Of a stretch of DNA of 64,000 nt, positions 1-9,574 are shown one piece after another (the stretch's first letter is position 1; each line of letters begins with the position of its first letter). The position numbers and the translations under genes were made by a program. The notes under the pieces are model-generated. The model was not told where the DNA came from. It saw only the letters and a list, made by a program, of their open reading frames with translations, and made no database searches. Source of the DNA: JAUIET01 sp039111475 (GTDB taxonomy: Bacteria; Pseudomonadota; Gammaproteobacteria; Pseudomonadales; JAUIET01); NCBI GenBank assembly GCA_039111475.1, contig JBCCIP010000002.1, forward strand, positions 1 through 64,000. The letters are read 5' to 3'.

Positions 1-849
1 AGGTACAAAAATTAGTGCCTGTATGTAGGCTGGCCATGCATTGAATGCCAGTAGAGAGGCAATGGGCGACGCCGTTGAATCTACGATGTAACTCATTTCC
101 TCATGACTGACTCCTTCCTGGTCGGCCAGTGGTTTGACAGTGGTTCCCACCAACACCGTACTCACCGACCCACCCTGAAAGAACGCGACGCCAAGTAACC
201 AAGCAACCATTTTTGCTGAACGCGGCCCGCGCACATACCGCTCGGTCATGAACGTGGCAAATGCTTTTGCAGCTCCGGTTTTCGACCATATACCCAGTAA
301 CCCGCCCAAAAGCCAAAGATAGAGCAATAGCACGCCGGCGGCATTTCGTGTGGCGAGGCTTGGTATCAACACGCCATCAGTGATATCGAAACGGCCAAGC
401 ATGAATGCGCCAACGACAATTCCTGACAATAAGGCAGTGAGCGGCTCCTTGGTGATCAGGCACAATGCGACTGCCACAAACGCGGGCAAAAGTGACCAGG
501 CACCGAAATGCAGTTTGGCTTCCAAAAGCGCGTATTGCTGAGTTTGCTGGCCGTCTTCCTCGATAGTTTCTACTATCCACTGGCTGTTTAGTTCTGGAGC
601 GTTTTCTACTTGGTCAAGCGCATCCTGGCGCAACACCGATTGTGAATAGGGGATGGTTCGGCCGACGGCGTTGGTTTTGCCTTTGGTGATGGTTACGAGC
701 TGCCCTGATGCGTCCTCGAAAACCTGCATAACCGTCTTCTGCTCGCGCCACTCGGGTTGTACTGATTGGCCAACATATAGACTGGCCAGCAAGCTGAGCA
801 CGACCACCCAAAAAGCGGGTTGCGAGAGAAAACTGGGGGATTTTCTCAT
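1..849 (-). CDS. NhaC-type Na+/H+ antiporter (3' end outside window)
   Basis: The minus strand is open from an ATG at 849 to the window edge (283 codons, no stop). The product starts with a membrane segment at about residues 12-30, then an 85-residue polar segment (31-115), then a series of hydrophobic helices. The stretch around residues 225-275, with a GGSVSTVLVGT loop and an STASPIASL motif, matches the Na_H_antiporter (NhaC, PF03553) family. Such proteins exchange Na+ for H+ or move small organic ions across the inner membrane. The ATG overlaps the stop of the upstream solute-binding gene by 4 bp (ATGA), so it is the last visible gene of the operon starting with the response regulator at 4721. 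The substrate cannot be told from sequence, and the C-terminal part is missing. Confidence 0.8.
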   Translation of the reverse strand, partial: MRKSPSFLSQPAFWVVVLSLLASLYVGQSVQPEWREQKTVMQVFEDASGQLVTITKGKTNAVGRTIPYSQSVLRQDALDQVENAPELNSQWIVETIEEDGQQTQQYALLEAKLHFGAWSLLPAFVAVALCLITKEPLTALLSGIVVGAFMLGRFDITDGVLIPSLATRNAAGVLLLYLWLLGGLLGIWSKTGAAKAFATFMTERYVRGPRSAKMVAWLLGVAFFQGGSVSTVLVGTTVKPLADQEGVSHEEMSYIVDSTASPIASLLAFNAWPAYIQALIFVP

Positions 850-1643
850 GGTGGTGGCTTCTCTTGTGGCAATTGCAAGGTTGCTTCCGGCAAACTAGCG
901 TTTGCGAGACGCGTTGAGAACAGGGTGCGATAGAAATCGCTGTCTATCAATGCCTCATACGCCCGTTGTGTTCTGAGCACAATATGAGGATCGGAATTTT
1001 TGCTATAGGCCATGTACAGCCCGTCACTAAAATCTTCCAGGGCTAAAGCAGGCTCAAGTAATTTGCAGTCGATACTTATCTGTGCACACAGCGGCAGCAG
1101 TCCACCAGCGCTAATTGGGAACAAATCAATTCTTTTCCGAAGAAGCTTACGCAGGTTTTGGGCACTGCTGTTAACGGGTTGGATGTTTGAAAACCCTTCT
1201 GACACCAGATACTCATGGTGTACATGATCATTAACAACGCCTATAGAAAGAGAGCGGGCGTCATCAATTGAGGCTAATTTCAAATCGCTACGCTCACGTA
1301 ATTTGAATAGGTAATAATTGATGGGAATAATTTTGCCAATCCAAATGAAGTCTTTCGACCGTGCTTTGGTGCGCGCAATCGGGTAAATCAAAATATTGTC
1401 TCGTGTCTGCGCGTAACGATAAGAACGCTTCCACGGAATAAACGATAACTCATAATTTATTTGCGCTCGCTCTAACACACGTTTTACGAACACCGTTGCC
1501 TCACCATCTACGGTTACCGGCTCAGTTTGCAAGGTAAACGGGGTAGCTTCGGTCATAACACTGACGGCTGATTCGCTGAGCGCAATTGGCACAATTAGCG
1601 TTGCGCCAAAAAAAATACAAATACTCAGCGTTTTTCTAATCAT
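846..1643 (-). CDS. Periplasmic solute-binding-like protein (SBP_bac_3 type)
   Basis: A 265-residue protein with an N-terminal signal peptide (hydrophobic residues 7-22), followed by the fold pattern of extracytoplasmic amino-acid-binding proteins (PF00497-like): an early TEPVTVDGEATVF segment and a middle segment around residues 115-175 with hinge-like strands. No ABC permease or ATPase lies next to it. It overlaps the end of the sensor kinase gene by 8 bp and the start of the antiporter gene by 4 bp. That placement suggests a ligand-binding partner of the kinase, like TorT with TorS, rather than part of an ABC importer. That role is inference. Confidence 0.65.
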   Translation of the reverse strand: MIRKTLSICIFFGATLIVPIALSESAVSVMTEATPFTLQTEPVTVDGEATVFVKRVLERAQINYELSFIPWKRSYRYAQTRDNILIYPIARTKARSKDFIWIGKIIPINYYLFKLRERSDLKLASIDDARSLSIGVVNDHVHHEYLVSEGFSNIQPVNSSAQNLRKLLRKRIDLFPISAGGLLPLCAQISIDCKLLEPALALEDFSDGLYMAYSKNSDPHIVLRTQRAYEALIDSDFYRTLFSTRLANASLPEATLQLPQEKPPP

Positions 1644-3972
1644 GTTTTGTCAACATTGGATAGCGCTCAACTAACTTGCTGATGCAAACCGAGCTTTGCG
1701 ATTGAATTTGATCGAAAAGCGGTTGAATATTGCGCGCTTCATTCGCTTCCGCTGACTCCTCAATCATTTCAGCGATGCCCGCCAGATGTTGAAACCCAAA
1801 ATTTGCGCACAGGCCGCTAATTGCATGTGCCTGTTCAACAATGGCGCTTGCGTTTTCCATGTTCAATGACGTTAATGTGTTTACCCGGCTTTGTGCCGCA
1901 TCTTTTGCTTCGAGATACAACTCAACAAATTTGGCATCACCTAGGGATTGCCTGTGCTGTTCGACCAGCGAGAAGTCAATGCCGCTTTCGTCATCTAAAG
2001 CAGTTGAGCAGGTTTCATCAGGGTGAGTGTTCCTTAGCGCTTTATGTAAGGCGCTGGTTAGGCGATTTTGGTCCACCGGCTTGATAATCACCTGATCCAT
2101 TCCGGCCGCCAGGCATTCTTCGATTTTTTGCTCGGAAACATTAGCGGTAATACCGATAATAGGCAGGTTCTGAAACCCCGCCTGATGCATTCGATGTGTT
2201 GTCTGGATACCATCAAGACCGGGCATATGCAGGTCCATCAGCACAACGTGGATGGTCTCTCTGTTCAGTTGGTCAATGGCTTCATAACCGCTGCTAGCAA
2301 GTACCGCTCGGTGGCCCGCATTTTCGAGTTGACCTTGGGCCAGGCGGCGGTTGATACTTAGATCATCAACCACTAAGACAGTCATAGATGACGAAGGAGG
2401 GTCAGGCACCTCTGTTTTGGTGTCGACTGCATCTTCTTCCGCAATGTCGAACTCAAGCTCAAAGTAGAAGCGAGATCCTTGCTCAATTTGGGCACCTATA
2501 CCGCTAGCTGGGCTCTCACAGGCAATATGGCCACCTTGCTGTTCCACGATTTGTTTGCATATGGCCAAGCCCATGCCGCTGCCACCAAATCGCCGGCTGA
2601 TACTGCTGTTCGCCTGTGTGTACGGCTCGAAAATAGTGTCCATGGCATCGCTATGTATGCCAATACCCGTATCGCTCACACTGAAATCAATCGTGAGTTT
2701 GCGAGCTGACCGTTGCTTTACCTTCGCACTGACTTTTACCTGACCGTCAAAGGTGAATTTAATCGCATTGGTTATCAGATTCAGAAGAACCTGCCTAAGC
2801 TTTTCCGGGTCGCCCAGCAGTAGCTTTGGCAGCTTAGGATCAATATCACTTTCCAGGGATATGTGTTTAGTCTCTGCGGAAGCCGACAGCAGAAAAATAA
2901 TACTGTACACCAGCCTCGCAGGTTCAAACGCAGTGCTCTCAAAAGGCATTTGCCCCTGTTCGAATTTGGAATAGTCCAGTACTGAGTTCATCAAGGTCAG
3001 AAGCGATTTGCTGGATTCAACAATGGCATCAACATATTCTTGCTGGCGACTGTCTTGATTTCTAACCGCCAGCAATTCTGCCATGCCTAGAATGCCGCTC
3101 ATGGGGGTTCGAATTTCATGGCTCATCATTGCGAGAAATTCTGTCTTGGCCATACTTGCTTCAATCGCAAGTGATCGTTCAACCTCCAGTTCTTTATTGC
3201 GCTCATCCAGTTGCTGCGTGCGTGTGCTTACCAACGATTCCAGGTTTTCATTGCTGGCGACGATCTGCTGTTTCTGCTCTTCAATAATTCCGATGTGATC
3301 ATTAAAGGCGCCAATAAGAGCGCCGATTTCATCATCTCTATGATCTTCGGGCATTGTGATTGCACGATCATCTTTGCCGCTGATGATAGGTTGGCTGGCA
3401 CGAAGTATTGAACGCGTGAAGGTTAGGTAGAATACGACGAAAATTGAGATGGCCAATATAACGTTGCGTACAAAGCCGGACATGAATACAACGATGGCTC
3501 TTTGCACGAAGGACTCAGCGGTAAGTGATGGATCTACAACGATACTAAGCTCACCAACTGGTGAATCGTGAACTGCGGTGTTGATCAGTTCACGTTTGAT
3601 AGACTCAAGCGGACCAAAAATCCAGGCATAGAGGGTAGGGGTGGTCGCATGGTCTGCGTTTTCTGCCTTGCCAAGCACCCGGCCAAAATCATCGGTGATG
3701 GTGGCTTCGATGATAGGCAAATTGCTGACCAAACCACGCGTGATCTGCAACGCACCTGTCTCATCAATGTTAAATGCCGCATGAAACGCCGCGCTATTCG
3801 CAGTGGCGAGCGCGTTGTTAACTGATTTTCGAATTTCGCTTTGCTCGGCAAAGTAATCGATGTAGATTTGTACGCTACTGAGAATGACACCGATAATGAA
3901 CGCGACTATCACGGTATTCTTGGTCTGTTGGTACGACAGACTGCGTCGCAGTGGAATTCGCTTGGTGCTCAT
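1636..3972 (-). CDS. Hybrid sensor histidine kinase (HAMP-HisKA-HATPase-REC-Hpt)
   Basis: A 778-residue membrane kinase. Membrane segments lie at about 20-41 and 160-185 and flank a 120-residue periplasmic sensor region. HAMP and coiled coil follow (about 186-275). The H-box MMSHEIRTPM gives phospho-His 285, the N-box is at about 399-406, the G1 box DTGIGI at 434-439 and the G2 box GGSGMGLA at 463-470. A receiver domain spans about 530-640 with Asp536/537 and phospho-Asp580, and a C-terminal Hpt domain carries His716 in HAISG. This is the ArcB/TorS layout for a His-Asp-His-Asp relay. Its ATG overlaps the stop of the response regulator gene by 4 bp, so the two are surely partners. The signal is unknown; the co-transcribed solute-binding protein is the best candidate for ligand delivery. 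Confidence 0.92.
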   Translation of the reverse strand: MSTKRIPLRRSLSYQQTKNTVIVAFIIGVILSSVQIYIDYFAEQSEIRKSVNNALATANSAAFHAAFNIDETGALQITRGLVSNLPIIEATITDDFGRVLGKAENADHATTPTLYAWIFGPLESIKRELINTAVHDSPVGELSIVVDPSLTAESFVQRAIVVFMSGFVRNVILAISIFVVFYLTFTRSILRASQPIISGKDDRAITMPEDHRDDEIGALIGAFNDHIGIIEEQKQQIVASNENLESLVSTRTQQLDERNKELEVERSLAIEASMAKTEFLAMMSHEIRTPMSGILGMAELLAVRNQDSRQQEYVDAIVESSKSLLTLMNSVLDYSKFEQGQMPFESTAFEPARLVYSIIFLLSASAETKHISLESDIDPKLPKLLLGDPEKLRQVLLNLITNAIKFTFDGQVKVSAKVKQRSARKLTIDFSVSDTGIGIHSDAMDTIFEPYTQANSSISRRFGGSGMGLAICKQIVEQQGGHIACESPASGIGAQIEQGSRFYFELEFDIAEEDAVDTKTEVPDPPSSSMTVLVVDDLSINRRLAQGQLENAGHRAVLASSGYEAIDQLNRETIHVVLMDLHMPGLDGIQTTHRMHQAGFQNLPIIGITANVSEQKIEECLAAGMDQVIIKPVDQNRLTSALHKALRNTHPDETCSTALDDESGIDFSLVEQHRQSLGDAKFVELYLEAKDAAQSRVNTLTSLNMENASAIVEQAHAISGLCANFGFQHLAGIAEMIEESAEANEARNIQPLFDQIQSQSSVCISKLVERYPMLTKHD

Positions 3973-4721
3973 TGGAGTTGCACGTCTGCCACAAAAATAT
4001 AGCCGGTGCCATGGGCGGTATTGATGTATCTGGGCATGTCTTTGTCGTCACCCAGTTTTTTTCGAATGCGTGCAATCAGCACATCAATTGTGCGATCACT
4101 AGGAAGCCAATCGCGTCGCTCCATGCGATTCATTAAGGTGTCGCGGCTTAGCACCTTTCCGGCGTCATCGATCAAGGCTGCCAGCAATTTGAACTCTCCC
4201 TCCGTCAGTTGCACTGAGTCACCTGAGTCTGCTCGTAACAAACGTCTGCCAGGATTAAGTGTCCAACCATCGAAGCTGATGTCTTTGTGTGCACTAGTCA
4301 CAGAGGACTCATTGGGAGCAACTTCGCCCAAGCGTTGCAGAAGGTTGCGAACCCGAACGATAAGTTCTCTGGGGTTGTAGGGCTTAGTGACATAGTCATC
4401 GGCGCCAAGCTCTAGCCCAACAATGCGGTCAATGTCGTCTTTCTTGCTAGTGACCAAAATAATGCCAACCCGAGAATGCGCTCTCAGCTCACGCGTCAGC
4501 GACAATCCGTCTTTCCCTGGCAGATTAATGTCCATGAGGATCACGTCCACCGTTTTCTTGCCAAGAATAGCCAGTGCCTGTTCGCCGCTACTTGCTTTGA
4601 AAACGGTATAGGCTTCCTTCTCGAAATAACTGGCCAGCAAGTTCAAACTCGCTAATTCGTCTTCCACAATAAGAATATTGGCGTTGCGTTCTAAGTCCAT
4701 CATTGCAGTTTTATCGATCAC
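3969..4721 (-). CDS. OmpR/TorR-type response regulator
   Basis: A receiver domain (residues about 14-128; acidic pocket Glu20/Asp21, phospho-Asp64 in ILMDINLP, Lys of VTKPYNP) is followed by an OmpR/PhoB winged helix (about 150-245, with the SDRTIDVLIARIRKKLG recognition-helix region). The first in-frame start is a GTG at 4721 with GAGG directly before it, too close for good spacing. ATGs at 4703 and 4700 are alternative starts. It heads the kinase - binding protein - antiporter operon. The sequence resembles TorR and ArcA most. Three GTTAAC repeats in the divergent region before the TonB receptor are possible binding sites. Confidence 0.93.
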   Translation of the reverse strand: MIDKTAMMDLERNANILIVEDELASLNLLASYFEKEAYTVFKASSGEQALAILGKKTVDVILMDINLPGKDGLSLTRELRAHSRVGIILVTSKKDDIDRIVGLELGADDYVTKPYNPRELIVRVRNLLQRLGEVAPNESSVTSAHKDISFDGWTLNPGRRLLRADSGDSVQLTEGEFKLLAALIDDAGKVLSRDTLMNRMERRDWLPSDRTIDVLIARIRKKLGDDKDMPRYINTAHGTGYIFVADVQLQ

Positions 4722-4759
4722 CTCGGCTGATTATTAATCAAAAACGCCTATAGTTGTAG

Positions 4760-4785
4760 CTGCAGACTGCCAGCGCAGTCTGCAG
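4760..4785. repeat. 26-bp inverted repeat between the regulator and TonB operons
   Basis: Two perfect 11-bp arms (CTGCAGACTGC and GCAGTCTGCAG) flank a 4-base loop, CAGC. The site lies 39 bp upstream of the response regulator start and 138 bp upstream of the TonB receptor start. There is no U-tract after it on either strand, so it does not look like an intrinsic terminator. It could be a dimeric operator or an mRNA leader hairpin. Confidence 0.6.
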
Positions 4786-4806
4786 ATTGCAATTGCTTCA
4801 GCGGCT

Positions 4807-4865
4807 GTTAACAGCTGGTTAACAACTTCGCACAAACAAACACATATGATTCGCACGGCGTTAAC
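4807..4865. promoter_or_regulatory. Three GTTAAC repeats, candidate response regulator sites
   Basis: GTTAAC occurs at 4807-4812, 4818-4823 and 4860-4865. The offsets are 11 and 42 bp, about one and four helical turns, so all three face the same side of the DNA. OmpR-family regulators bind such phased short direct repeats. The sites lie just upstream of the TonB receptor gene and in the region shared with the divergent regulator operon. The assignment is inference from spacing only. Confidence 0.35.
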
Positions 4866-4922
4866 GGCCTGTGAATTACTATGCACGGAACGTTCTCATC
4901 ATAAACTCCGTGGAGAAGAACC

Positions 4923-7823
4923 ATGCAACGTTGTTTTCGATTTTCAGCTCTGTCTATTGCCTTGCTTACCGCGTCCTCGCAGGCGCTCGCACAAGACGAA
5001 AATGAGCCGGTGCTTGAAGAAGTGACCGTAGTGGGTTCGCAGATAAAAGGGGCAGATGTTGCGGGAGCCTTGCCCGTATCTGTACTTGGTAAGGACGATA
5101 TTGCGTTGTCGGCAGCTGCAACCGGCGACGAGCTGCTGCGATCAATTCCGCAAATGGGCGCAGTAGGTTTTAATGAATCCGTCACAACCGGTGTGAATGC
5201 GGCGCGCGGTGACGTTAATTCAATAAATCTTCGCGGTTTGGGTACAGGTAACACCTTGACCTTAATCAATGGTCGAAGAATGGTACTTCACCCCGGGACT
5301 CAAACTGAAAACAGAATTCCAGTAGTAACCACCAATGCGAATACTATTCCAGTGGCCGGTATAGAGCGGTTGGAAGTATTGCGCGACGGCGCTGCGGCCT
5401 TGTATGGAACGGATGCGGTTGCCGGTGTTATTAACTATGTGCTGCAAGATGATTACGAAGGAGGCGAACTCAGCGTTCGTTATGGAGCGTCTACAGGCAC
5501 TGACCTTGACGAAGTAACCTTGAATGGCGCGTACGGTTTCAAGTTCAACGAAGGTCGAACCCATCTCGCATTGTCTGGTGCCTATTACAGAAAGAATGGC
5601 TTGCTCGCGTCTGATCGCGGCTACTCAAGCAGTTCGGATTTGCGCGGGCAATTTGAGAACGACCCTTTGTTTGCCGGTGATACCAGCCTGGACAATCGAT
5701 CTGGCCTGTTTCTAGGTTGGCCTGAAGTCATTTTTGATGGTGAAGGGCGTCATCACTTAAGACCTACCGACCTTGTGCGCGACAATGGCGCTACGCTGGG
5801 TGCCGGTGACTGTAACTACTTGCTTGGTGGTGGCCTATGTCTGGATCCTGGTGGCAGTGACAGAGCATTGCGCACTGACCGTAATCGCACCCGGCAAATT
5901 TCACCAGATTCCGAGCGCATTAACTTTTTCGCGTACTTATCCCATGACATGGATAATGGCATGGAGCTGTATTCAGAGCTTGGATATTATTCGGCTGAAG
6001 TTGATAGAACCCGTGAGCAGGCCGGTTTGCTTTCCAATGGCCGCTTCACTGTTCCTGCAGACTATTATTGGAACCCTCTAGGTCCGGTTACCTTTGCTGA
6101 TGGTCGTGTGAACCCAAACCGTGTGCCCGGTGCCGGCGACCCTGACGTTCCGGATGAAGGCCTGCCATTTACCGTACGAAATTACACCGCGCTGGATTCG
6201 GGTTTTCGAGACATAAATGTTGAAGACACCAGCTATCGATTTGTGACAGGTCTTCGTGGCAACTGGGGAGACTGGGATTTCGACACTGGTGTGGTTTACA
6301 GTGAAGCGGAGACCGTCGACTCTACCGATAACCGTATCAGCGCCACCTTGTTCCAGCAGGCTTTAATGTCAGATCAGGCTGATGCTTACAATCTTTTTAA
6401 CGGCCTTGATCAGAATGATGTAGCGAGCCCATTCGATCCTACGCCGAATGCGCAAGCCAGTATTGACCCATTTCTTATCAACGTTCGCCGCGCCAGCGAA
6501 ACGTCTCTGAAGCTTATCGATTTCAAAGTATCTAATGCATCGGTATTCAGTTTGCCAGCCGGTGATGTCGGCATGGCCGCTGGCGTCGAGTGGCGGGAGG
6601 AAGACTTTGATGAAGACAGAGACGACCGATCAGACGGAACTATTCAGTTCACGGATCAAGTGACCGGCGAGTTGTTGAACGGTAGCGATATAGTCGGCAG
6701 TAGCGCATCTCCAGACGCAGACGGTTCGCGCCGAGTGACATCCTTGTTTGTGGAATTCATAGTTCCGCTGTTGGCTGACGCACCCTTAGCCGAAAGCTTG
6801 GATATTCAGTTGGCTGCACGCTATGAGAATTTCTCAGATGTAGGCAATGTCACTAAGCCAAAATTTGCCGTTTCCTGGTATCCGGTCAATTGGCTGCAGA
6901 TTCGGGGTGCATTCTCAAAAGGCTTTAGAGCACCAAACCTGACACAAACCAATATTCCCGCGATAACGGTGGTGAATACCGTGAACGACCCTTTGACAGG
7001 CACTAGCGTGGGTGTTGAAGAACGAAGGCAGGGTAATCCGAATCTTGAGCCAGAAGAAAGCGAGAACACGTCAATTGGTTTCGTATTGACACCGATTGAC
7101 GGTCTAACCATTACTGCAGATTATTGGACAATTGAGCAAGATGGAATTGTTGGCCTACTCAATGCAGACAACGCTGTATTACTTGACCAGGTTCTGCGCA
7201 ATCAAGGTTCATCTCTTGATAGATTGTTGCGGGATCCGTTGACCAATGAGCCAACGGTTTTCAACGATACGTTTCAGAACCAGGAGCTTAGGGAAATTGA
7301 GGGTATGGATTTCAGCATCGGCTACAGCTTCGATGTCGCCGATGTTGGATCGTTTGATTTGAAACTGAACGGTGCCTATCTTGCCAAATTCGATCAGGAG
7401 CCGGGTGCCGAGCAACAAATGATTATTGATGCTGGCCTTGCCGTTACGGGTGCAGGTACTCTGATTAAGGAAAATGGCCGGCCACGCTGGCGCAGTTCAG
7501 CGTCTGCCCTTTGGCAGCGGGAGCAGTGGGGTGCGGGTTTGTTTGTTCAGCATGTGGGAGATGTGGTGGATACCAGCACACGAGCGGATAACGACACGGA
7601 TGATCCAGGCAAGCCTCTTCCAATTGACAGCTTTGTGACCGTAAACGCGCACGTGGACTATCGATTTGAAGGAGGTGTGATCGATGACACCAGAATCCGC
7701 CTGGGTGTGCGTAACATCGCTGACGAGCAAGCACCCACCGCCGATGAACAACTTGGCTATTTTGGCAGCCTGCACTCCAACCGAGGTCGCTACGTGTATC
7801 TGGACATCAGTAAGAAGTTCTAA
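4923..7823 (+). CDS. TonB-dependent outer membrane receptor
   Basis: A 966-residue protein with a signal peptide ending near SQALAQ (residue 24), a plug domain at about 33-165 (motifs EEVTVVGS near the N-terminus, then INLRGLGTG and LINGRRM), and a long beta-barrel ending in aromatic Phe, as expected for BamA-dependent insertion. GGAG lies 8-9 bases before the ATG. The family imports scarce ligands through the outer membrane with TonB energy. It shares a 1-bp overlap (TAATG) with the first of two gamma-glutamyltransferase genes. A role in uptake of gamma-glutamyl compounds or small peptides is therefore likely but unproven. No iron-specific feature is seen. Confidence 0.93.
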   Translation: MQRCFRFSALSIALLTASSQALAQDENEPVLEEVTVVGSQIKGADVAGALPVSVLGKDDIALSAAATGDELLRSIPQMGAVGFNESVTTGVNAARGDVNSINLRGLGTGNTLTLINGRRMVLHPGTQTENRIPVVTTNANTIPVAGIERLEVLRDGAAALYGTDAVAGVINYVLQDDYEGGELSVRYGASTGTDLDEVTLNGAYGFKFNEGRTHLALSGAYYRKNGLLASDRGYSSSSDLRGQFENDPLFAGDTSLDNRSGLFLGWPEVIFDGEGRHHLRPTDLVRDNGATLGAGDCNYLLGGGLCLDPGGSDRALRTDRNRTRQISPDSERINFFAYLSHDMDNGMELYSELGYYSAEVDRTREQAGLLSNGRFTVPADYYWNPLGPVTFADGRVNPNRVPGAGDPDVPDEGLPFTVRNYTALDSGFRDINVEDTSYRFVTGLRGNWGDWDFDTGVVYSEAETVDSTDNRISATLFQQALMSDQADAYNLFNGLDQNDVASPFDPTPNAQASIDPFLINVRRASETSLKLIDFKVSNASVFSLPAGDVGMAAGVEWREEDFDEDRDDRSDGTIQFTDQVTGELLNGSDIVGSSASPDADGSRRVTSLFVEFIVPLLADAPLAESLDIQLAARYENFSDVGNVTKPKFAVSWYPVNWLQIRGAFSKGFRAPNLTQTNIPAITVVNTVNDPLTGTSVGVEERRQGNPNLEPEESENTSIGFVLTPIDGLTITADYWTIEQDGIVGLLNADNAVLLDQVLRNQGSSLDRLLRDPLTNEPTVFNDTFQNQELREIEGMDFSIGYSFDVADVGSFDLKLNGAYLAKFDQEPGAEQQMIIDAGLAVTGAGTLIKENGRPRWRSSASALWQREQWGAGLFVQHVGDVVDTSTRADNDTDDPGKPLPIDSFVTVNAHVDYRFEGGVIDDTRIRLGVRNIADEQAPTADEQLGYFGSLHSNRGRYVYLDISKKF

Positions 7824-9574
7824 TGATGCACCTGCGCAAAGGTAGCTACACTGTGTGTTTGTCGTTGCTGCTGGCAACGACAAACACAGCCGCTGAGGTA
7901 CTTTCAAAGAGCACTTTTCATAGCATCATACGCTACGACAGCATTCATCGGCCTGCGCATGCAACCGATGGCATGGTGGTTAGCCAGCGTCACTCTGCCA
8001 GCCAGGTTGGCGCGGACATTCTCCGTCAGGGTGGCAACGCTGTGGATGCCGCAGTAGCGGTGGGTTTCGCGCTGGCTGTTGTATTGCCGCGTGCTGGCAA
8101 TATCGGTGGCGGCGGCTTTATGATGATCCACCTGGCGGAAACGGGCAAAACGATCAGCATTGATTATCGTGAAACAGCGCCAAGCGCTGCGCATACCGAT
8201 GTATACCTCAGCTCTAACGGCGACGTAGATGATTCTGCTCACCGGCAGGGACATAGCTCGGTTGCAGTCCCCGGAACGGTAGCCGGGCTTACGCTGGCAC
8301 TCGAAAAATACGGCACTATGCCGTTGGCCACAGTAATGGCGCCTGCGATAGCACTGGCGAGAGACGGTTTCGTAATGGATTATGACACGGCCTCTGCGAT
8401 TGCTACCCGTGTAGAGATGTTGCAGCGGCAGGCCTATGCGAAGAAGACTTTCTTTAACCCGGACGGTTCTGTCATTCCTCAGGGGCAGTTGTTTAAGCAG
8501 GCCGAATTGGCCGATTCCTTGTCATTGATTGCACGCGAAGGTCAAAGTGCTTTCTATCAGGGTGAGATCGCGAAAAAAATTGTTGCGGAAATGCAGCGCA
8601 ACAATGGTCTAATCACGCTGGAAGACCTTCGCGCCTATCGCCCTGTGCAACGTGAACCGGTGCGCGGTACTTATCGAGGCTACGACATCGTGTCTATGCC
8701 ACCGCCCAGCTCTGGTGGCGCTCATGTAATACAAATGCTCAATGTGCTGGAGCAGTTTCCGATTTCAGAAATGGGTTCTAACTCAGCCGACTATCTGCAT
8801 GTGCTGGCTGCGACCATGAAGCGCGCCTATGCAGATAGAAGTAAACACCTGGGTGATCCTGACTTCTATTCAGTACCAATCAGTTGGCTTACCAGCAAAC
8901 AGTATGCAAAGCAGTTGGCCTCACAGATTCACCCACAGAAGGTCATGTCTTCCGCTGACATAGCACCCGGTGAACCAGCACCTTATGAGAGTGTGGATAC
9001 CACACATTTTTCGGTGATGGACAAGCATGGCAATGCGGTCAGCAATACATACACTCTGAATTTTTCTTTTGGCTCGGGAATTGTTGTTCCTGGCGCGGGA
9101 TTTTTGTTGAACAATGAAATGGCAGACTTCAGCGCCAAGGCCGGTGTTGCCTACGCTTTCGGATTGTTGGGGGGAACTGCCAATAGTATTGAGCCAGGTA
9201 AACGGCCGCTCAGCGCAATGACACCGACCATTGTCTTGAAAGAGGGCAAACCGTGGTTAGTGACTGGCAGTCCAGGCGGCAGCCGAATTATCAGTACGGT
9301 GCTTCAGCAAATCATAAATGTGATTGATCACAAGATGAACGTAGCCAGCGCCACTCACGCAGCCAGAGTACATCACCAGTGGTTTCCCGATGAGATAGAG
9401 TTTGAGGCTGCGGTTAACCCAGATGCGCAGCAACGCTTGCGCGAGTTGGGCTATTCGCTTAAGCCCAGCGGCACCATGGGAAGCTTACAATCCATCATGT
9501 GGCATGATGGGGCGTACTATGGTTCCTCCGACCCACGTAGACCGGGCGCAGGGGTGGCAGGTGTGAATCAATGA
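7823..9574 (+). CDS. ggt: Gamma-glutamyltransferase 1 (periplasmic)
   Basis: A 583-residue Ntn-hydrolase precursor. It has a signal peptide (about 1-24), the large-subunit motifs GGNAVDAAVAVGFAL (70-84) and DYRETAP with Arg116 that grips the gamma-glutamyl carboxylate, and the autocleavage site before Thr393 in TTHFSVMD, which becomes the nucleophile of the small subunit. The TGSPGGSRII oxyanion segment (481-490) and the substrate-amine Asp in NNEMADF (Asp435) are present, so it should be active on glutathione and gamma-glutamyl peptides. The start overlaps the TonB receptor stop by 1 bp, and its stop overlaps the next ggt by 4 bp. Confidence 0.94.
   Translation: MMHLRKGSYTVCLSLLLATTNTAAEVLSKSTFHSIIRYDSIHRPAHATDGMVVSQRHSASQVGADILRQGGNAVDAAVAVGFALAVVLPRAGNIGGGGFMMIHLAETGKTISIDYRETAPSAAHTDVYLSSNGDVDDSAHRQGHSSVAVPGTVAGLTLALEKYGTMPLATVMAPAIALARDGFVMDYDTASAIATRVEMLQRQAYAKKTFFNPDGSVIPQGQLFKQAELADSLSLIAREGQSAFYQGEIAKKIVAEMQRNNGLITLEDLRAYRPVQREPVRGTYRGYDIVSMPPPSSGGAHVIQMLNVLEQFPISEMGSNSADYLHVLAATMKRAYADRSKHLGDPDFYSVPISWLTSKQYAKQLASQIHPQKVMSSADIAPGEPAPYESVDTTHFSVMDKHGNAVSNTYTLNFSFGSGIVVPGAGFLLNNEMADFSAKAGVAYAFGLLGGTANSIEPGKRPLSAMTPTIVLKEGKPWLVTGSPGGSRIISTVLQQIINVIDHKMNVASATHAARVHHQWFPDEIEFEAAVNPDAQQRLRELGYSLKPSGTMGSLQSIMWHDGAYYGSSDPRRPGAGVAGVNQ

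Noticed and set aside
4808..5269. 153-codon minus-strand frame over the TonB receptor start
   Set aside because: Antisense to the signal peptide and plug region; composition is Ser/Thr/Pro-rich, as expected of an antisense frame.
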